64,000 bases of DNA, taken from assembly GCF_035621135.1 (NCBI RefSeq), contig NZ_CP141728.1:2604001-2668000 (forward strand), in the 5' to 3' direction. Below are positions 44,052-53,759 of the stretch, in pieces (position 1 is the first letter of the stretch; the number at the start of each line of letters is the position of its first letter). Both the position numbers and the translations under genes were made by a program. The notes beneath the pieces are model-generated. The model saw nothing but the letters and a program-made list of their open reading frames with translations. It had not been told where the DNA came from and searched no databases. The DNA is from Sinanaerobacter sp. ZZT-01. GTDB lineage: Bacteria; Bacillota; Clostridia; Peptostreptococcales; Anaerovoracaceae.

Positions 44052-46039
44052 CGATTACAATTGCTGAGCATTCTGGTTTCTGCTTTGGAGTCAAAGAGGC
44101 TATGCGTAAAGCAGAAGAAACGATTGAAAAACGAGAAAATATAGGGAAGATATTCACATTCGGTCCATTGATTCATAATGACAATGTAATTGAGGAGTTG
44201 GCGCAAAAAGGAATTGCTGTCATTTACGATTTTTCGGAGACGAAACCCGGAGACACGGTTATTATTCGGTCTCACGGCGAAGGAGAAGCTTTTTACGAGG
44301 AAGCGGAAAAACGTCAGGTGAAAGTTGTAGATGCGACATGTCCTTTTGTAAAGAAAATTCATTTACTTGTAAAGGATGCAGTAGAACAAGGATACCAAGT
44401 GATTATCGTAGGTGATCCGGATCACGCTGAGGTGCGAGGGATCAAAGGATGGACAAAGGATCGTGCAATCGTGGTTTCTACGGTAGAAGAAGCAAGTATG
44501 GTAAAGGGTGAATTTCTTTTTATTGTGGCACAGACGACGATTCGTGAATCCTACTTTGAAGAGATTATTAAAGAATTAGGAAATAAAAAAGAGATTTTGG
44601 TTAAGAATACAATATGTAATGCAACGCAGGATCGACAAAAGAGTTGTATGGAATTGGCGCAAAAGTCGGATATGATGATTGTAATTGGAGGAAAAGACAG
44701 CTCTAATTCAAAGAAATTATATGAGATAGCCAAAAAAAATTGTGAAAAAACCTATTTTGTTCAAAATAAAGAAGATTTACCATTGAAAGAAGTCGCAAAA
44801 TGTAATAAAATAGGTATTGCGGCAGGAGCCTCGTCTCCTGAACGTATAATTAAGGAGGTTATTGCTGCTATGAGTGATGCTATTGCTAACAAAGAACTGC
44901 GCGAAGAAGAAATGAACGGAATGGACGCTTTGATGGATGAAATCGAAAAATCTTTACGATTACCATCAAGAGGAGAGGTCGTAACAGGAGAAATCGTTCA
45001 CGTAACAAATCGGTATATTGTCGTTAATTTAGGTTGTAAGAAAGACGGCATTATTCCAAAAGAAGAATTGACTTTAGATGGAGATGCGGAGCTGACGGAC
45101 TTATTCCAGGAAGGTGACGAAATCCAGGCAAAAGTTATCAAAACTGATGACGGAGATGGAAATATTTTATTGTCCAAGAAAAAGCTTGAGGTAAATGAGC
45201 ACTGGGATGAGATTAATGAAGCTCTTGAAAATAAATCAGTTGTAAATGCTAAGATTGTAAAGGAAGTAAAAGGCGGCGTAATTGCTGTTTATAAAGAAGT
45301 ATCCGGATTTATTCCGATGTCTCAGCTTTCCGACCATTTTGTTGAAAAAGCAGATGAATTTATAGGGAAAGTATTACCGGTAAAGGTAAGTCGTGTGGAC
45401 CAAAGAAGAAATAAGGCTGTTTTTTCTCATAAGGCTTATTTGGCAGAGGAGAAGGCTAAGAAAGTTGCTGAGATTTGGGAAGGTTTGAATGTAGGAGATA
45501 TCGTAGAAGGTACTGTAATGCGTTTCACTGATTACGGCGCATTTGTAGATATCGGCGGATTGGATGGACTTCTACACATTTCCGAGATTTCTTGGGGCAA
45601 GTTAAAGCATCCGCAAGAAGCATTGGAAATTGGACAAAAAGTAAATGTAAAGATTTTATCTATGAACACGGAAAAAGGCAAGATTTCTCTTGGATTAAAG
45701 CAAAATCAGCCTGAGCCATGGTCTGTGATTGATGAAAAATATCAAGTTGGACAGGTAATCAAAGGCAAAGTAGTTCAGATTAAGGATTACGGTGCATTTG
45801 TAGAGTTAGAACCAGGATTAGATGGACTGGTTCATATTTCCGAAGTTGCTTACAAGCGTGTGACAAACATCGCTGATGAGATTTCTGTAGGTGAGGAAGT
45901 GGATGCAAAGATTCTTGAGATTGATAAGGAAAGAAAAAGAATCAGCTTAAGCATCAAAGAGACATTAGAACCACCTATTTTTGAAGAGAATACAGAAGAA
46001 GCAGAAGAAGAAGCGGAAAGCTTTTCTGAAGAAGAATAA
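44048..46039 (+). CDS. ispH: IspH (HMBPP reductase) / ribosomal protein S1 fusion
   Basis: 663-residue two-part protein. Residues 1-280 are 4-hydroxy-3-methylbut-2-enyl diphosphate reductase, last step of the MEP isoprenoid pathway, with three cluster cysteines C12 (SGFCFGVKEA), C98 (DATCPFVKKIH) and C190 (NTICNATQ). Residues about 300-650 are S1-type RNA-binding repeats: four copies beginning RGEVVTGEIV, NKSVVNAKIV, VGDIVEGTVM and VGQVIKGKVV, the last two with the strong DYGAFV motif. This fusion is known in Clostridia. It joins isoprenoid synthesis to ribosomal mRNA binding. An internal start may also give S1 alone. Confidence 0.95.
   Translation: MTITIAEHSGFCFGVKEAMRKAEETIEKRENIGKIFTFGPLIHNDNVIEELAQKGIAVIYDFSETKPGDTVIIRSHGEGEAFYEEAEKRQVKVVDATCPFVKKIHLLVKDAVEQGYQVIIVGDPDHAEVRGIKGWTKDRAIVVSTVEEASMVKGEFLFIVAQTTIRESYFEEIIKELGNKKEILVKNTICNATQDRQKSCMELAQKSDMMIVIGGKDSSNSKKLYEIAKKNCEKTYFVQNKEDLPLKEVAKCNKIGIAAGASSPERIIKEVIAAMSDAIANKELREEEMNGMDALMDEIEKSLRLPSRGEVVTGEIVHVTNRYIVVNLGCKKDGIIPKEELTLDGDAELTDLFQEGDEIQAKVIKTDDGDGNILLSKKKLEVNEHWDEINEALENKSVVNAKIVKEVKGGVIAVYKEVSGFIPMSQLSDHFVEKADEFIGKVLPVKVSRVDQRRNKAVFSHKAYLAEEKAKKVAEIWEGLNVGDIVEGTVMRFTDYGAFVDIGGLDGLLHISEISWGKLKHPQEALEIGQKVNVKILSMNTEKGKISLGLKQNQPEPWSVIDEKYQVGQVIKGKVVQIKDYGAFVELEPGLDGLVHISEVAYKRVTNIADEISVGEEVDAKILEIDKERKRISLSIKETLEPPIFEENTEEAEEEAESFSEEE
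44852..44872 (+). promoter_or_regulatory. Candidate internal ribosome site for an S1-only product
   Basis: TAAGGAGG at 44851-44858 sits 11 bases before an in-frame ATG at 44870 (codon 275), exactly at the IspH-S1 junction. Translation from here would give a 389-residue S1 protein. This is inference from sequence only. Confidence 0.35.
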
Positions 46040-46071
46040 TTCACATTTAGATTTTTCAAATGTAAGATGAG

Positions 46072-46097
46072 CAGAGCCTTTTTGGCTCTGTTTTTTT
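46072..46097 (+). terminator. Intrinsic terminator after the ispH-rpsA fusion
   Basis: CAGAGCC-TTTTT-GGCTCTG followed by TTTTTTTA. Confidence 0.93.
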
Positions 46098-46256
46098 ATC
46101 TAATAGGAAATATTATTGTAAAATCAATTTTTTTATGTTTCAAGGAAAAGGTCTTGACCGTTGTCATCTTGGGCAATCGCTGGAAATAAGAATTTTGGTT
46201 TTGAAAGATCCCTTTTTTTAACATAGGAAAGATGAGAATTAATAGAGGATTTGGTT

Positions 46257-46748
46257 ATGAGTAATATTATTTTAGTCGGAATGCCGGCTTGTGGAAAGAG
46301 CACGGTAGGCGTCATATTAGCAAAGACCGTAGGAAAAAACTTTATAGATACCGATTTGTTGATTCAGGAAAAAGAAGGTGCATTATTGCAGGAAATCATC
46401 AACGAAAAGGGAAATGATTATTTCAAAAATCTAGAAGAAGCAATTCTTTCAAATCTCCAAGCACAAAATGCAGTGATTTCTACCGGAGGAAGTGCGGTGT
46501 ATTATGAAGAAGCGATGGAGCATTTGAGAAAGAGCGGCAAGATTATTTACCTTAAACTCCCATTATCCGTTATTGAAAGTCGATTAGATAATATCGGCAC
46601 AAGAGGTATTACCATGGCAAAAGGTGACACACTAGAAAGCTTATACCAAAGACGGGCTGCTCTCTATGAAAAAGAGGCAGATGTGGTTTTGGAGTCAGAA
46701 GGGATGACGGTCGAAGAAACGGTCGAAGAAATTCTTAGGCAGTTGTAG
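46257..46748 (+). CDS. aroK: Shikimate kinase
   Basis: 163-residue P-loop kinase forming shikimate 3-phosphate in the aromatic amino-acid pathway. Walker A is GMPACGKST near residue 8. FIDTDLLIQ and ISTGGSAVYY (Walker B-like) bind shikimate, and RGITMAKG is part of the lid. ATG 46257 is preferred over TTG 46251 because AGAGGAT lies 6 bases upstream. It is the only aro gene in the window, so the rest of the pathway lies elsewhere. Confidence 0.93.
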   Translation: MSNIILVGMPACGKSTVGVILAKTVGKNFIDTDLLIQEKEGALLQEIINEKGNDYFKNLEEAILSNLQAQNAVISTGGSAVYYEEAMEHLRKSGKIIYLKLPLSVIESRLDNIGTRGITMAKGDTLESLYQRRAALYEKEADVVLESEGMTVEETVEEILRQL

Positions 46749-46762
46749 CAGGAGAAACGGAA

Positions 46763-47524
46763 TTGAGTTATTTTGAAATGATAGTAGTTGTTTGCCCGCT
46801 GATTTTTTTATCTAGTTTTGTAGACAGCATTGCCGGAGGCGGTGGTCTAATCAGTTTACCTGCCTATATGATTACAGGCATCCCGGTACATTCCGCTTTT
46901 GGATGCAATAAATTTTCAGCCAGCATTGGTACGTTTATTTCGACGCTGCGTTATTATAAAAATGGAAAAATAAATGTAAAAAGTGCGGCAGTTTCGGCGA
47001 TTCTTTCTTTGGCAGGAGCGGCCATCGGATCAAAGATAAATTTGCTGATTTCAACAATGCTTTTAAAACAGATTTGCATTTTCCTTATACCGGCGGTTGC
47101 TGTTATCGTGCTTTTTGGGGGGAACAAGCTACACCTGCGAGAGCAGCTCTTGGAGGGACCGATGCTTTATGTCACCTGCGGCCTGATTGGTTTTTTTGTG
47201 GGCATGTATGATGGATTAATTGGTCCGGGCACCGGGACGTTTTTTATTCTTGCATATACTTCCTTGATCGGTTTTGATTACGTGACTGCCAGCGGGAATG
47301 CGAAGGTAGCGAATCTGGCATCTAATGTATCCAGTCTGATGGTTTACCTTTTTGCAGGAAAAGTCTATTTTGCCTTAGCGGTTCCTGCTACTTTATGCAG
47401 TATACTTGGAGGCTGGATCGGCAGCGGAATGGCGATTCGGAATGGTGCGCCATTTATTAAGCTTGTTTTAGTTCTTGTATTAATTGGAATTGTATTAAAA
47501 CTAATTTGGGATATGTATTTATAA
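46763..47524 (+). CDS. TSUP/TauE-family permease
   Basis: 253-residue membrane protein of the sulfite-exporter/TauE family (DUF81), with about 7-8 hydrophobic segments. Family motifs: FVDSIAGGGGLISLPAYM in the first half and GLIGPGTGTFFILAYTSL in the second. It starts at TTG 46763 with CAGGAG about 8 bases upstream, 14 bases after aroK. The substrate is unknown; relatives move sulfite, sulfonates or organic acids. A terminator follows. Confidence 0.88.
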   Translation: MSYFEMIVVVCPLIFLSSFVDSIAGGGGLISLPAYMITGIPVHSAFGCNKFSASIGTFISTLRYYKNGKINVKSAAVSAILSLAGAAIGSKINLLISTMLLKQICIFLIPAVAVIVLFGGNKLHLREQLLEGPMLYVTCGLIGFFVGMYDGLIGPGTGTFFILAYTSLIGFDYVTASGNAKVANLASNVSSLMVYLFAGKVYFALAVPATLCSILGGWIGSGMAIRNGAPFIKLVLVLVLIGIVLKLIWDMYL

Positions 47525-47541
47525 TTTTTACGATTTGACGG

Positions 47542-47582
47542 AAATTGCAACCATAATGTAACTGGATTGCAATTTTTTTTAA
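47542..47582 (+). terminator. Intrinsic terminator after the TSUP gene
   Basis: AAATTGCAACC pairs with GGATTGCAATTT (one bulged base), followed by TTTTTTAATTTT. Confidence 0.75.
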
Positions 47583-47789
47583 TTTTGATTATATTGTTCG
47601 TATTGGTAAGCTGGCACTTGACAGTCTTTTTGTCAGTGAAATTGCTTTGCTGGAAAAGAGTGGAGAGCAAGCAGCTTTATAGTATATTGCTCTGCGGACA
47701 TCGCACAACAAATTGTTGTAGATCAAGAGCGGCTTTTTTATGTAGACCAAAATGGAAAGGTCTGTTTAGTAGATCTATCATCTAAATGA
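47581..47789 (+). pseudogene. Frameshifted gene remnant
   Basis: Two frames read like one protein broken by a frameshift. Frame A (47581-47682) gives DYIVRIGKLALDSLFVSE and LLEKSGEQAAL before a stop. Frame B (to the stop at 47787-47789) gives CSADIAQQIVVDQERLFYVD then QNGKVCLVDLSSK. The pattern of short hydrophobic strands with polar turns resembles the end of a beta-propeller protein. There is no start codon with a ribosome site. An intact homologue is not seen in the window. Confidence 0.4.
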
Positions 47790-47798
47790 AGCAAACTA

Positions 47799-49481
47799 TC
47801 ATTTTTGTGATAGAGAAAGAAGCTCTTCTGCACTTTTTATGGTGGTGTCTGTGATATTGATACCACCTAAGAGTCTGGCAATTTCCTTTACCCGTTCTTT
47901 GTGAGACAGGGGCAGAACTCTGGTTTGTGTAATATTATCTTTTGTAGTTTTTTGAATTTGATAATGATATTGCCCAAATGCAGCAATTTGAGGTAAATGA
48001 GTGATACAGATAATTTGATGATCCTGAGCAATTTGACTCAACTTTTTACCGACAATGCTTGCTGTAATTCCGCTGATCCCACTATCAATTTCATCAAAAA
48101 TCATGGATGGGATATGATCGAGTTTTCCTATAATTCTTTTAAATGCCAGCATAATACGAGAAATTTCACCGCCGGAAGCAATCTTTGCCAGCGGTTTTTC
48201 TTCTTCCCCTTTATTTGCAGAAATTAAAAATTCCACTTGATCGATCCCTTCAGGAGTAAATGTGAGTTCCGTTTGCGGCTCTTCACTTTTAAAGGCAATG
48301 GACAGCTTTGCATCATTAAAATTGAGCTCTTTTAATTCTTGGTTGATTTGAGCTTCCATTTTTTTTGCAGCCGCCTTGCGCAGAGAGGAAAGTCTCTGAC
48401 TGGCATGCAGCAATTCATCTTCTAAGATAGAAAGCTGCTGCATCAGATCTTCTTTTTTCGTATCAACATCTTCAATGAATTCTAAATCAGCTTTCAGTTG
48501 TTCCTGGTATTCTAGGATTTCTTCAATGGAGTTTCCATACTTGCGTTTTAATGCGTCGATTTGATCGATTCGAACGACTGCTTCATCCAATTCCTGTTCG
48601 GAAAAGGACATAGAATCCAAATAACGGCGAATCTGTGAAGAAAGATCTTCCAGCTTATAATAGCAATCAGAAAGCAATTCCGTATATTCTGAAATATCTT
48701 TTGAAAATGAAGAAACTTCATCTAAATTCTGCATGCTTTTTCCAATCCCATCTAAAGAAGAAGGGGTACTGTCATATAAGAGTGAATAGGAGGCAGATAA
48801 GTTTTGGTAAATGCGTTCGCTATTTTGAAGAAGTACAATTCGTTCTTGTAATTCTTTGTCTTCACCGACAGAGAGCTGCGCAGATGTAATTTCTTGCAGT
48901 TCAAATTGCATAAAATCACGTTTTCTTTTTGCATCCTTTTCTGAACGCGAAAGAGCAGACAGAGTCTGCTTTACCTTCTGGTATTCATTAAAAAGTGAAG
49001 CAACGGTTTCTTTCATCGGCGAAATACTTCCTTCATCATAGAGATCAAGCAAGGTAATATGAAGATCTGGATTTAATAGGGATTGATGGTCATATTGTCC
49101 GTGAATGTCTGCTTCGTGTTTACATAATTTGTTGAGAAAAGAGACCGAAACCAAGGAGCCGTTGATGCGACAAGTACTCTTACCATTTGAAGTAATCTCT
49201 CTTCGGATGATTAGTTGTTCATCCTCTTGCAAGCCGTTTTCTTTCAGAAGTGTGGATACCATTTCATTATTTCCTTCAAGAACCAGTTCGATCGTGGCTC
49301 GTTCTTTTCCAGAACGAATAAAAGCAGTATCCGCACGGCTTCCAAGTGCAAGACTGACTGCTTCTATTATAATGGATTTTCCTGCTCCGGTTTCACCTGT
49401 GATTACATTAAAGCCAGGGTGGAAATCTACATCTAATTCATTAATAATTGCAAAATCTCGAATATGGATATGAGAAATCAT
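47799..49481 (-). CDS. recN: DNA repair protein RecN
   Basis: 560-residue SMC-like ATPase of double-strand-break repair. It begins ISHIHIRDFAIINELDVDFHPG and has Walker A GETGAGKS near residue 31. A long central coiled coil covers residues about 150-380, and the C-terminal signature region contains KIASGGEISRIMLAFK and a Walker B in MIFDEIDSGISG. It is co-transcribed with argR, 11 bases downstream of it; argR-recN is a standard Firmicute pair. Confidence 0.96.
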   Translation of the reverse strand: MISHIHIRDFAIINELDVDFHPGFNVITGETGAGKSIIIEAVSLALGSRADTAFIRSGKERATIELVLEGNNEMVSTLLKENGLQEDEQLIIRREITSNGKSTCRINGSLVSVSFLNKLCKHEADIHGQYDHQSLLNPDLHITLLDLYDEGSISPMKETVASLFNEYQKVKQTLSALSRSEKDAKRKRDFMQFELQEITSAQLSVGEDKELQERIVLLQNSERIYQNLSASYSLLYDSTPSSLDGIGKSMQNLDEVSSFSKDISEYTELLSDCYYKLEDLSSQIRRYLDSMSFSEQELDEAVVRIDQIDALKRKYGNSIEEILEYQEQLKADLEFIEDVDTKKEDLMQQLSILEDELLHASQRLSSLRKAAAKKMEAQINQELKELNFNDAKLSIAFKSEEPQTELTFTPEGIDQVEFLISANKGEEEKPLAKIASGGEISRIMLAFKRIIGKLDHIPSMIFDEIDSGISGITASIVGKKLSQIAQDHQIICITHLPQIAAFGQYHYQIQKTTKDNITQTRVLPLSHKERVKEIARLLGGINITDTTIKSAEELLSLSQK

Positions 49482-49492
49482 AAAAAGACCTC

Positions 49493-49942
49493 TTATTTCA
49501 TCATGTCATTAAATTTTTGTATAATAAGCGGAACATTCTCCGGATCGTCAGCAACAAGCATAAAAGTATTATCTCCTGCGATGGAGCCAATTATATTTGG
49601 AAGGTTTAGTGTATCGACTGCTTCTGCTGCGGCTGGTGCACACCCACTTAAGGTTTTTACCAAGATTATGTTTCCGGAAGCGGAAATGTTTTGAATGGTT
49701 TCTTTAAAAATCTTGACAAATCGATCTGAAATAGGGGGGTCTAGATTCACACTGACCGCATATTTGTAGTGTCCTTTAGAAGATAGTGTTTTCACTAATT
49801 GCAGTTCTTTAATATCTCTGGAAATGGTAGCTTGCGTAACTTGATATCCTGCTTCTTTTAACAACTCAACGAGTTTGTCTTGGGTTTCAACTTCGTGCTG
49901 ATTGATAATATCAAGAATTTTGTTTTGTCTTGAATAGCGCAT
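49493..49942 (-). CDS. argR: Arginine repressor ArgR
   Basis: 149-residue regulator of arginine synthesis and breakdown. A winged-helix DNA-binding part (residues 1-70, with VTQATISRDIKELQLVK) is followed by a C-terminal hexamerization and arginine-binding part (GTIAGDNTFML-like, here IIGSIAGDNTFMLV, with the aspartate pair). The length is normal. No clear ARG box is visible in the divergent region before ruvC. Confidence 0.95.
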   Translation of the reverse strand: MRYSRQNKILDIINQHEVETQDKLVELLKEAGYQVTQATISRDIKELQLVKTLSSKGHYKYAVSVNLDPPISDRFVKIFKETIQNISASGNIILVKTLSGCAPAAAEAVDTLNLPNIIGSIAGDNTFMLVADDPENVPLIIQKFNDMMK

Positions 49943-50012
49943 AAAATTCTCCTTAAAGCATTGCTTAAAATCAAGAAATAGCCTGCCTTTTATTTATTTA
50001 GCTAATTAATTT

Positions 50013-50040
50013 ATTATACCATATATTTACCTTGTAGCAA
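50013..50040 (-). promoter_or_regulatory. Promoter of argR-recN
   Basis: On the minus strand TTGCTA, 16 bases, then an extended -10 TGGTATAAT. Confidence 0.6.
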
Positions 50041-50138
50041 GGAAAAGAAGCCAAGTTTTCAAAGACAAGTCTATAAAAATATGCTACAATATATGAGAAC
50101 AAAAGAGAAGAAAAGAAATATAACAGGATGGATAAAAA

Positions 50139-50636
50139 ATGAAAATTTTAGGAATTGATCCCGGTTATGCCATCATGGGTTATGGGATTGTTGAAATGAA
50201 AGGAAATCATTTTAAACCAATTGCTTACGGTGCAGTTACAACAGATAAAGATATGGCAATGCCGGATCGATTGAAGCATTTATATGCAGGCCTTATGGAA
50301 GTCATCGCAGAGTATAATCCAGAAGTGGTTTCGATTGAGCAATTGTTTTTTAATACGAATACAACTACGGCGATTTTAGTTGGACAAGCGAGAGGTGTGG
50401 CAATATTAGCTTGTGCCAATTCCGGTCTTGAAATATTTGAATATACGCCACTTCAAATTAAGCAAGGGCTAATTGGCTATGGAAGAGCGGAAAAAAAACA
50501 GATACAGCATATGGTGAAAACGATCTTAAACTTAAAGCAGATACCGAAATTAGATGATACAGCAGATGCGTTGGCTGCTGCAATTTGTCATGGCCATTGT
50601 GCTGATTTTCATAGTCGATTTTCAAAGCTGAAATGA
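50139..50636 (+). CDS. ruvC: Holliday junction resolvase RuvC
   Basis: 165-residue endonuclease cutting four-way junctions delivered by RuvAB. Catalytic acids D7 ([12 protein letters not shown]), E67 (VSIEQLFF), D140 and D143 ([12 protein letters not shown]) are all present. The length is normal. It starts the ruvC-ruvA-ruvB group; the gap to ruvA is 95 bases, so a separate promoter for ruvAB is possible. Confidence 0.96.
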   Translation: MKILGIDPGYAIMGYGIVEMKGNHFKPIAYGAVTTDKDMAMPDRLKHLYAGLMEVIAEYNPEVVSIEQLFFNTNTTTAILVGQARGVAILACANSGLEIFEYTPLQIKQGLIGYGRAEKKQIQHMVKTILNLKQIPKLDDTADALAAAICHGHCADFHSRFSKLK

Positions 50637-50731
50637 TATTTGCATGCTCTCCTTTACAAAACAGGTTGGATTTGTCGCAGGAGGCAGTCTATATTGAATT
50701 CAATTATAAATAACAGAAGTGGAGGCATACT

Positions 50732-51316
50732 ATGCTGCATTACATAAAAGGAACCGTTGCTATGAAATTTCCCGGCGGAATTGTTATTGAAAATAACGGA
50801 ATTGGATATGAAGTTTTCGTACCGGATAATTCTGCACTCTATTTGGCTTCTGCAGGAGAAGCCGTCTCTGTCTATACGGCGATGATCGTTCGTGAGGACG
50901 ACATCAGTCTTTATGGTTTTTCAGATGAAGAAGCAATCGATTTGTTTCGTAAATTTATGACTGTGAGCGGGGTTGGCGCAAAAGCAGCGATGGCATTGCT
51001 TTCAGCGATGTCGGTAGGGGAGTTGAAAAAGGCAATTGCATTTGAAGATGCAAAAACTTTGACAAAAGCTAACGGTATCGGAAAAAAGACAGCGCAGCGA
51101 ATTGTTTTGGAACTAAAAGACAAAATAGGCGGTGCCGGTGAATTGAATGATGCGGTGGAAGTGATTCATGCGGACAATGGAAGAGCTGAGGCGACCAATG
51201 GTTTAATTGCTCTTGGCTACAGTAAAGGAGAGGCAGTCAGTGCGGTAGCATCTATTGAGGAAAATGATTTGACCGTTGAGGAATATATAAAGATGGCGCT
51301 GAAAAAACTATTTTAA
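50732..51316 (+). CDS. ruvA: Holliday junction branch-migration protein RuvA
   Basis: 194-residue junction-binding tetramer. An OB-fold is at residues 1-62, two HhH motifs lie around TVSGVGAKAAMALLSAM and KANGIGKKTAQRIVLELKDK, and a flexible linker and C-terminal RuvB-contact domain (AEATNGLIALGYSKGEAVSAV) follow. GGAGG precedes ATG 50732. It is 16 bases before ruvB. Confidence 0.96.
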   Translation: MLHYIKGTVAMKFPGGIVIENNGIGYEVFVPDNSALYLASAGEAVSVYTAMIVREDDISLYGFSDEEAIDLFRKFMTVSGVGAKAAMALLSAMSVGELKKAIAFEDAKTLTKANGIGKKTAQRIVLELKDKIGGAGELNDAVEVIHADNGRAEATNGLIALGYSKGEAVSAVASIEENDLTVEEYIKMALKKLF

Positions 51317-51332
51317 TGAAAGAGGGATGTAA

Positions 51333-52343
51333 ATGGAATTTGAAGATAGAATTACGGCCGCCGATTTAAATCTTGAGGAAGAAGAGATGGAATTGAGTCT
51401 TCGTCCAAAACGTCTTTCAGAATACATCGGACAAAAAAGTGTTACGGAGAATCTTAAAATCTTTATTGAAGCGGCGCAGATAAGAAAAGAGCCGTTAGAC
51501 CATGTTCTGTTTTATGGACCTCCGGGACTAGGGAAGACAACATTGGCAGGAATTATTGCCAATGAACTTGGTGTAGATTTACGGATTACTTCTGGACCTG
51601 CGATTGAGCGGGCCGGCGATCTGGCTGCAATCTTAACAAATCTAAAGGATGGGGATGTGTTGTTTATTGATGAAATTCATCGTCTGAATCGTTCGGTTGA
51701 AGAGGTCTTGTATTCTGCTATGGAAGACTATGCCCTAGATATTATTATCGGGAAAGGTCCGTCAGCACGTTCGATTCGTCTGGATTTATCAAGATTCACT
51801 TTGATTGGTGCGACAACGAGAGCGGGCAGTTTATCTGCACCGCTTCGAGACCGTTTTGGTGTAATCTGCAAATTTGAAATGTATCAAAATGATGAGCTGG
51901 CTGAGATTATAAAGCGTTCCGCTGAGATTTTAAATGTGTCCATCAAAGCAGATTGTCTTGTTGAACTGGCACGCTGCTCAAGAGGAACTCCTCGTGTAGC
52001 AAACCGTTTATTAAAGCGTGTTCGTGATTTTAGTCAGGTGAAGGGCACTGGTGTAATTGATCGTGAAATCACGGAAAAAACACTGCATTCTCTAGGAATT
52101 GACGCATTGGGGCTGGAAGGGCTTGACCGTGAAATTTTAAGGATTATCATCGAACGCTTTAAAGGTGGTCCGGTAGGAATAGATACGATTGCAGCGTCGA
52201 TTGGTGAAGAACGGATTACGATAGAGGATGTCTATGAACCGTATCTAATTCAATCAGGATTGCTGCACCGCACACAAAAAGGAAGAATGGTTTCGGAAGA
52301 TGCTTATAAACATCTTGGCATTGTACAACCGTCGGAAGGGTAG
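51333..52343 (+). CDS. ruvB: Holliday junction helicase RuvB
   Basis: 336-residue AAA+ motor of branch migration. Walker [10 protein letters not shown] (about residue 65), Walker B LFIDEIHR, sensor [18 protein letters not shown] and a C-terminal winged helix ([30 protein letters not shown]-type, visible as [10 protein letters not shown] and [10 protein letters not shown]). Normal length. It is followed after seven bases by the SpoIID-like gene. Confidence 0.97.
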   Translation: MEFEDRITAADLNLEEEEMELSLRPKRLSEYIGQKSVTENLKIFIEAAQIRKEPLDHVLFYGPPGLGKTTLAGIIANELGVDLRITSGPAIERAGDLAAILTNLKDGDVLFIDEIHRLNRSVEEVLYSAMEDYALDIIIGKGPSARSIRLDLSRFTLIGATTRAGSLSAPLRDRFGVICKFEMYQNDELAEIIKRSAEILNVSIKADCLVELARCSRGTPRVANRLLKRVRDFSQVKGTGVIDREITEKTLHSLGIDALGLEGLDREILRIIIERFKGGPVGIDTIAASIGEERITIEDVYEPYLIQSGLLHRTQKGRMVSEDAYKHLGIVQPSEG

Positions 52344-52350
52344 GTAGATT

Positions 52351-53730
52351 ATGGATCGAACGAAAAAAGTTTTTCACTGCACGTTATGTCTGTTGCTTAT
52401 CTTTGCTTTTTTCTCATCACCAATGCTTGTATTTGCATCGCAGGTACCGGATTACATAAAAGTTGGGTTAAAGTATGGGAGTACGGCTGTTTCATCCTGC
52501 CGGCTGACGAGTGAAACGGGCTTTCAAATTATTAATGTTGAGGATGATGCGTTTGAAGAGACGCTTCCTATTTCCGCATATACAGATTTAACCGCCTCAG
52601 TGGAAAATGGGATGGTGGTACTTCGCAGTGAAGATGGGTCTGTGATTTCAACAAGTCTAGGAAAAGATGACTGCATCATGACGATGGACTATGAAAAAGA
52701 TGGTTTGATTTATTATGAAGGTAAGCCATATCGTGATGGAATACAGTTGATCCCAGATGGAAATAATAAAATAATGGTGCTTAATTATATCACAATGGAT
52801 CATTATCTCTATGGTGTTTTACAAGGAGAAATGGGACAGGCCGCACCGTTGGAAGCTTTAAAAGCACAGGCAGTTGCCGCAAGAAGCTATGCGATGACAA
52901 ATTTATATGTACATAAGAGCTATGGATTCCATGTTTGTGCTACAACGCATTGTCAGGTATATAATGGTTATTCTTGGGAAAAAGAAAAAACGAACCAGGC
53001 AGTGGATGAAACTAGCGGAAAAATTCTTTATTCGGACGGAAAGCCAGCGGCGGCTTACTATCATAAAAATAGTGGGGGGTATACTCAAAACAGCAAGGAT
53101 GTGTGGAGTACGCAACTACCATATTTAGCGGCGGTAAAGGATGAGTACTGTCCTGATTATTCGTGGACGGCGACAATGAGCTTTGATCAAATTCAATCTC
53201 GCTTGGAAGTCTGCGGATACGATCCCGGAACGGTTCAATCCGTAAGTATAAGTGCCCGTAATGAATCCGGCGCAGTTTCTGAATTGACGATTGTGGGAAA
53301 TAAAAACACAATTACTTTGAAGAAGGAATCGGTACGTACTGTTTTAGGCGGAAGTTCATTAAAGTCAACGCAATTTTCTATTTCGAGCGATTCGTCAAAA
53401 AATACATCAAATGGCAATGCATTATCGGTAAGCAATGGATCACAGTCGGCAAATGTCAATCAGTCACTTGTGATTATTTCTTCTTCCGGCAACAAGCAGG
53501 TACATAATGTGGATGGCTTAGTCGTATCAAACGGTGGCTCTAAGCAAACGATTTCAGGCAAAAGTTCTTCGGTGACAGAGACAGTTACTAATGGAAGTGT
53601 CACGTTTGAGGGAAAAGGGTACGGCCATGGAATCGGTATGGCACAAGACAGTGCAATCGCTATGGCAAATCAAGGCATGCGTTATGATGAAATATTAAAA
53701 TATTTTTATACGGATGCAGAAATCTATTAA
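52351..53730 (+). CDS. SpoIID/LytB-domain protein
   Basis: 459 residues. A signal peptide or anchor covers residues 1-30 ([19 protein letters not shown]). SpoIID catalytic-type motifs follow: [44 protein letters not shown] and the end [13 protein letters not shown]. SpoIID is a lytic transglycosylase for engulfment, so related peptidoglycan cleavage outside the membrane is expected. A Ser/Asn-rich insert (residues about 340-415) separates the last core motif. Placement between ruvB and queA is common in Clostridia. Confidence 0.88.
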   Translation: MDRTKKVFHCTLCLLLIFAFFSSPMLVFASQVPDYIKVGLKYGSTAVSSCRLTSETGFQIINVEDDAFEETLPISAYTDLTASVENGMVVLRSEDGSVISTSLGKDDCIMTMDYEKDGLIYYEGKPYRDGIQLIPDGNNKIMVLNYITMDHYLYGVLQGEMGQAAPLEALKAQAVAARSYAMTNLYVHKSYGFHVCATTHCQVYNGYSWEKEKTNQAVDETSGKILYSDGKPAAAYYHKNSGGYTQNSKDVWSTQLPYLAAVKDEYCPDYSWTATMSFDQIQSRLEVCGYDPGTVQSVSISARNESGAVSELTIVGNKNTITLKKESVRTVLGGSSLKSTQFSISSDSSKNTSNGNALSVSNGSQSANVNQSLVIISSSGNKQVHNVDGLVVSNGGSKQTISGKSSSVTETVTNGSVTFEGKGYGHGIGMAQDSAIAMANQGMRYDEILKYFYTDAEIY

Positions 53731-53759
53731 AATCAAGTAAAATAGGAAGGTTAGAAAGT

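Noticed and set aside
47567-47785. 72-residue open frame after the TSUP gene
   Set aside because: It begins in the terminator T-run, has no ribosome site, and the other two frames read more like real protein fragments.
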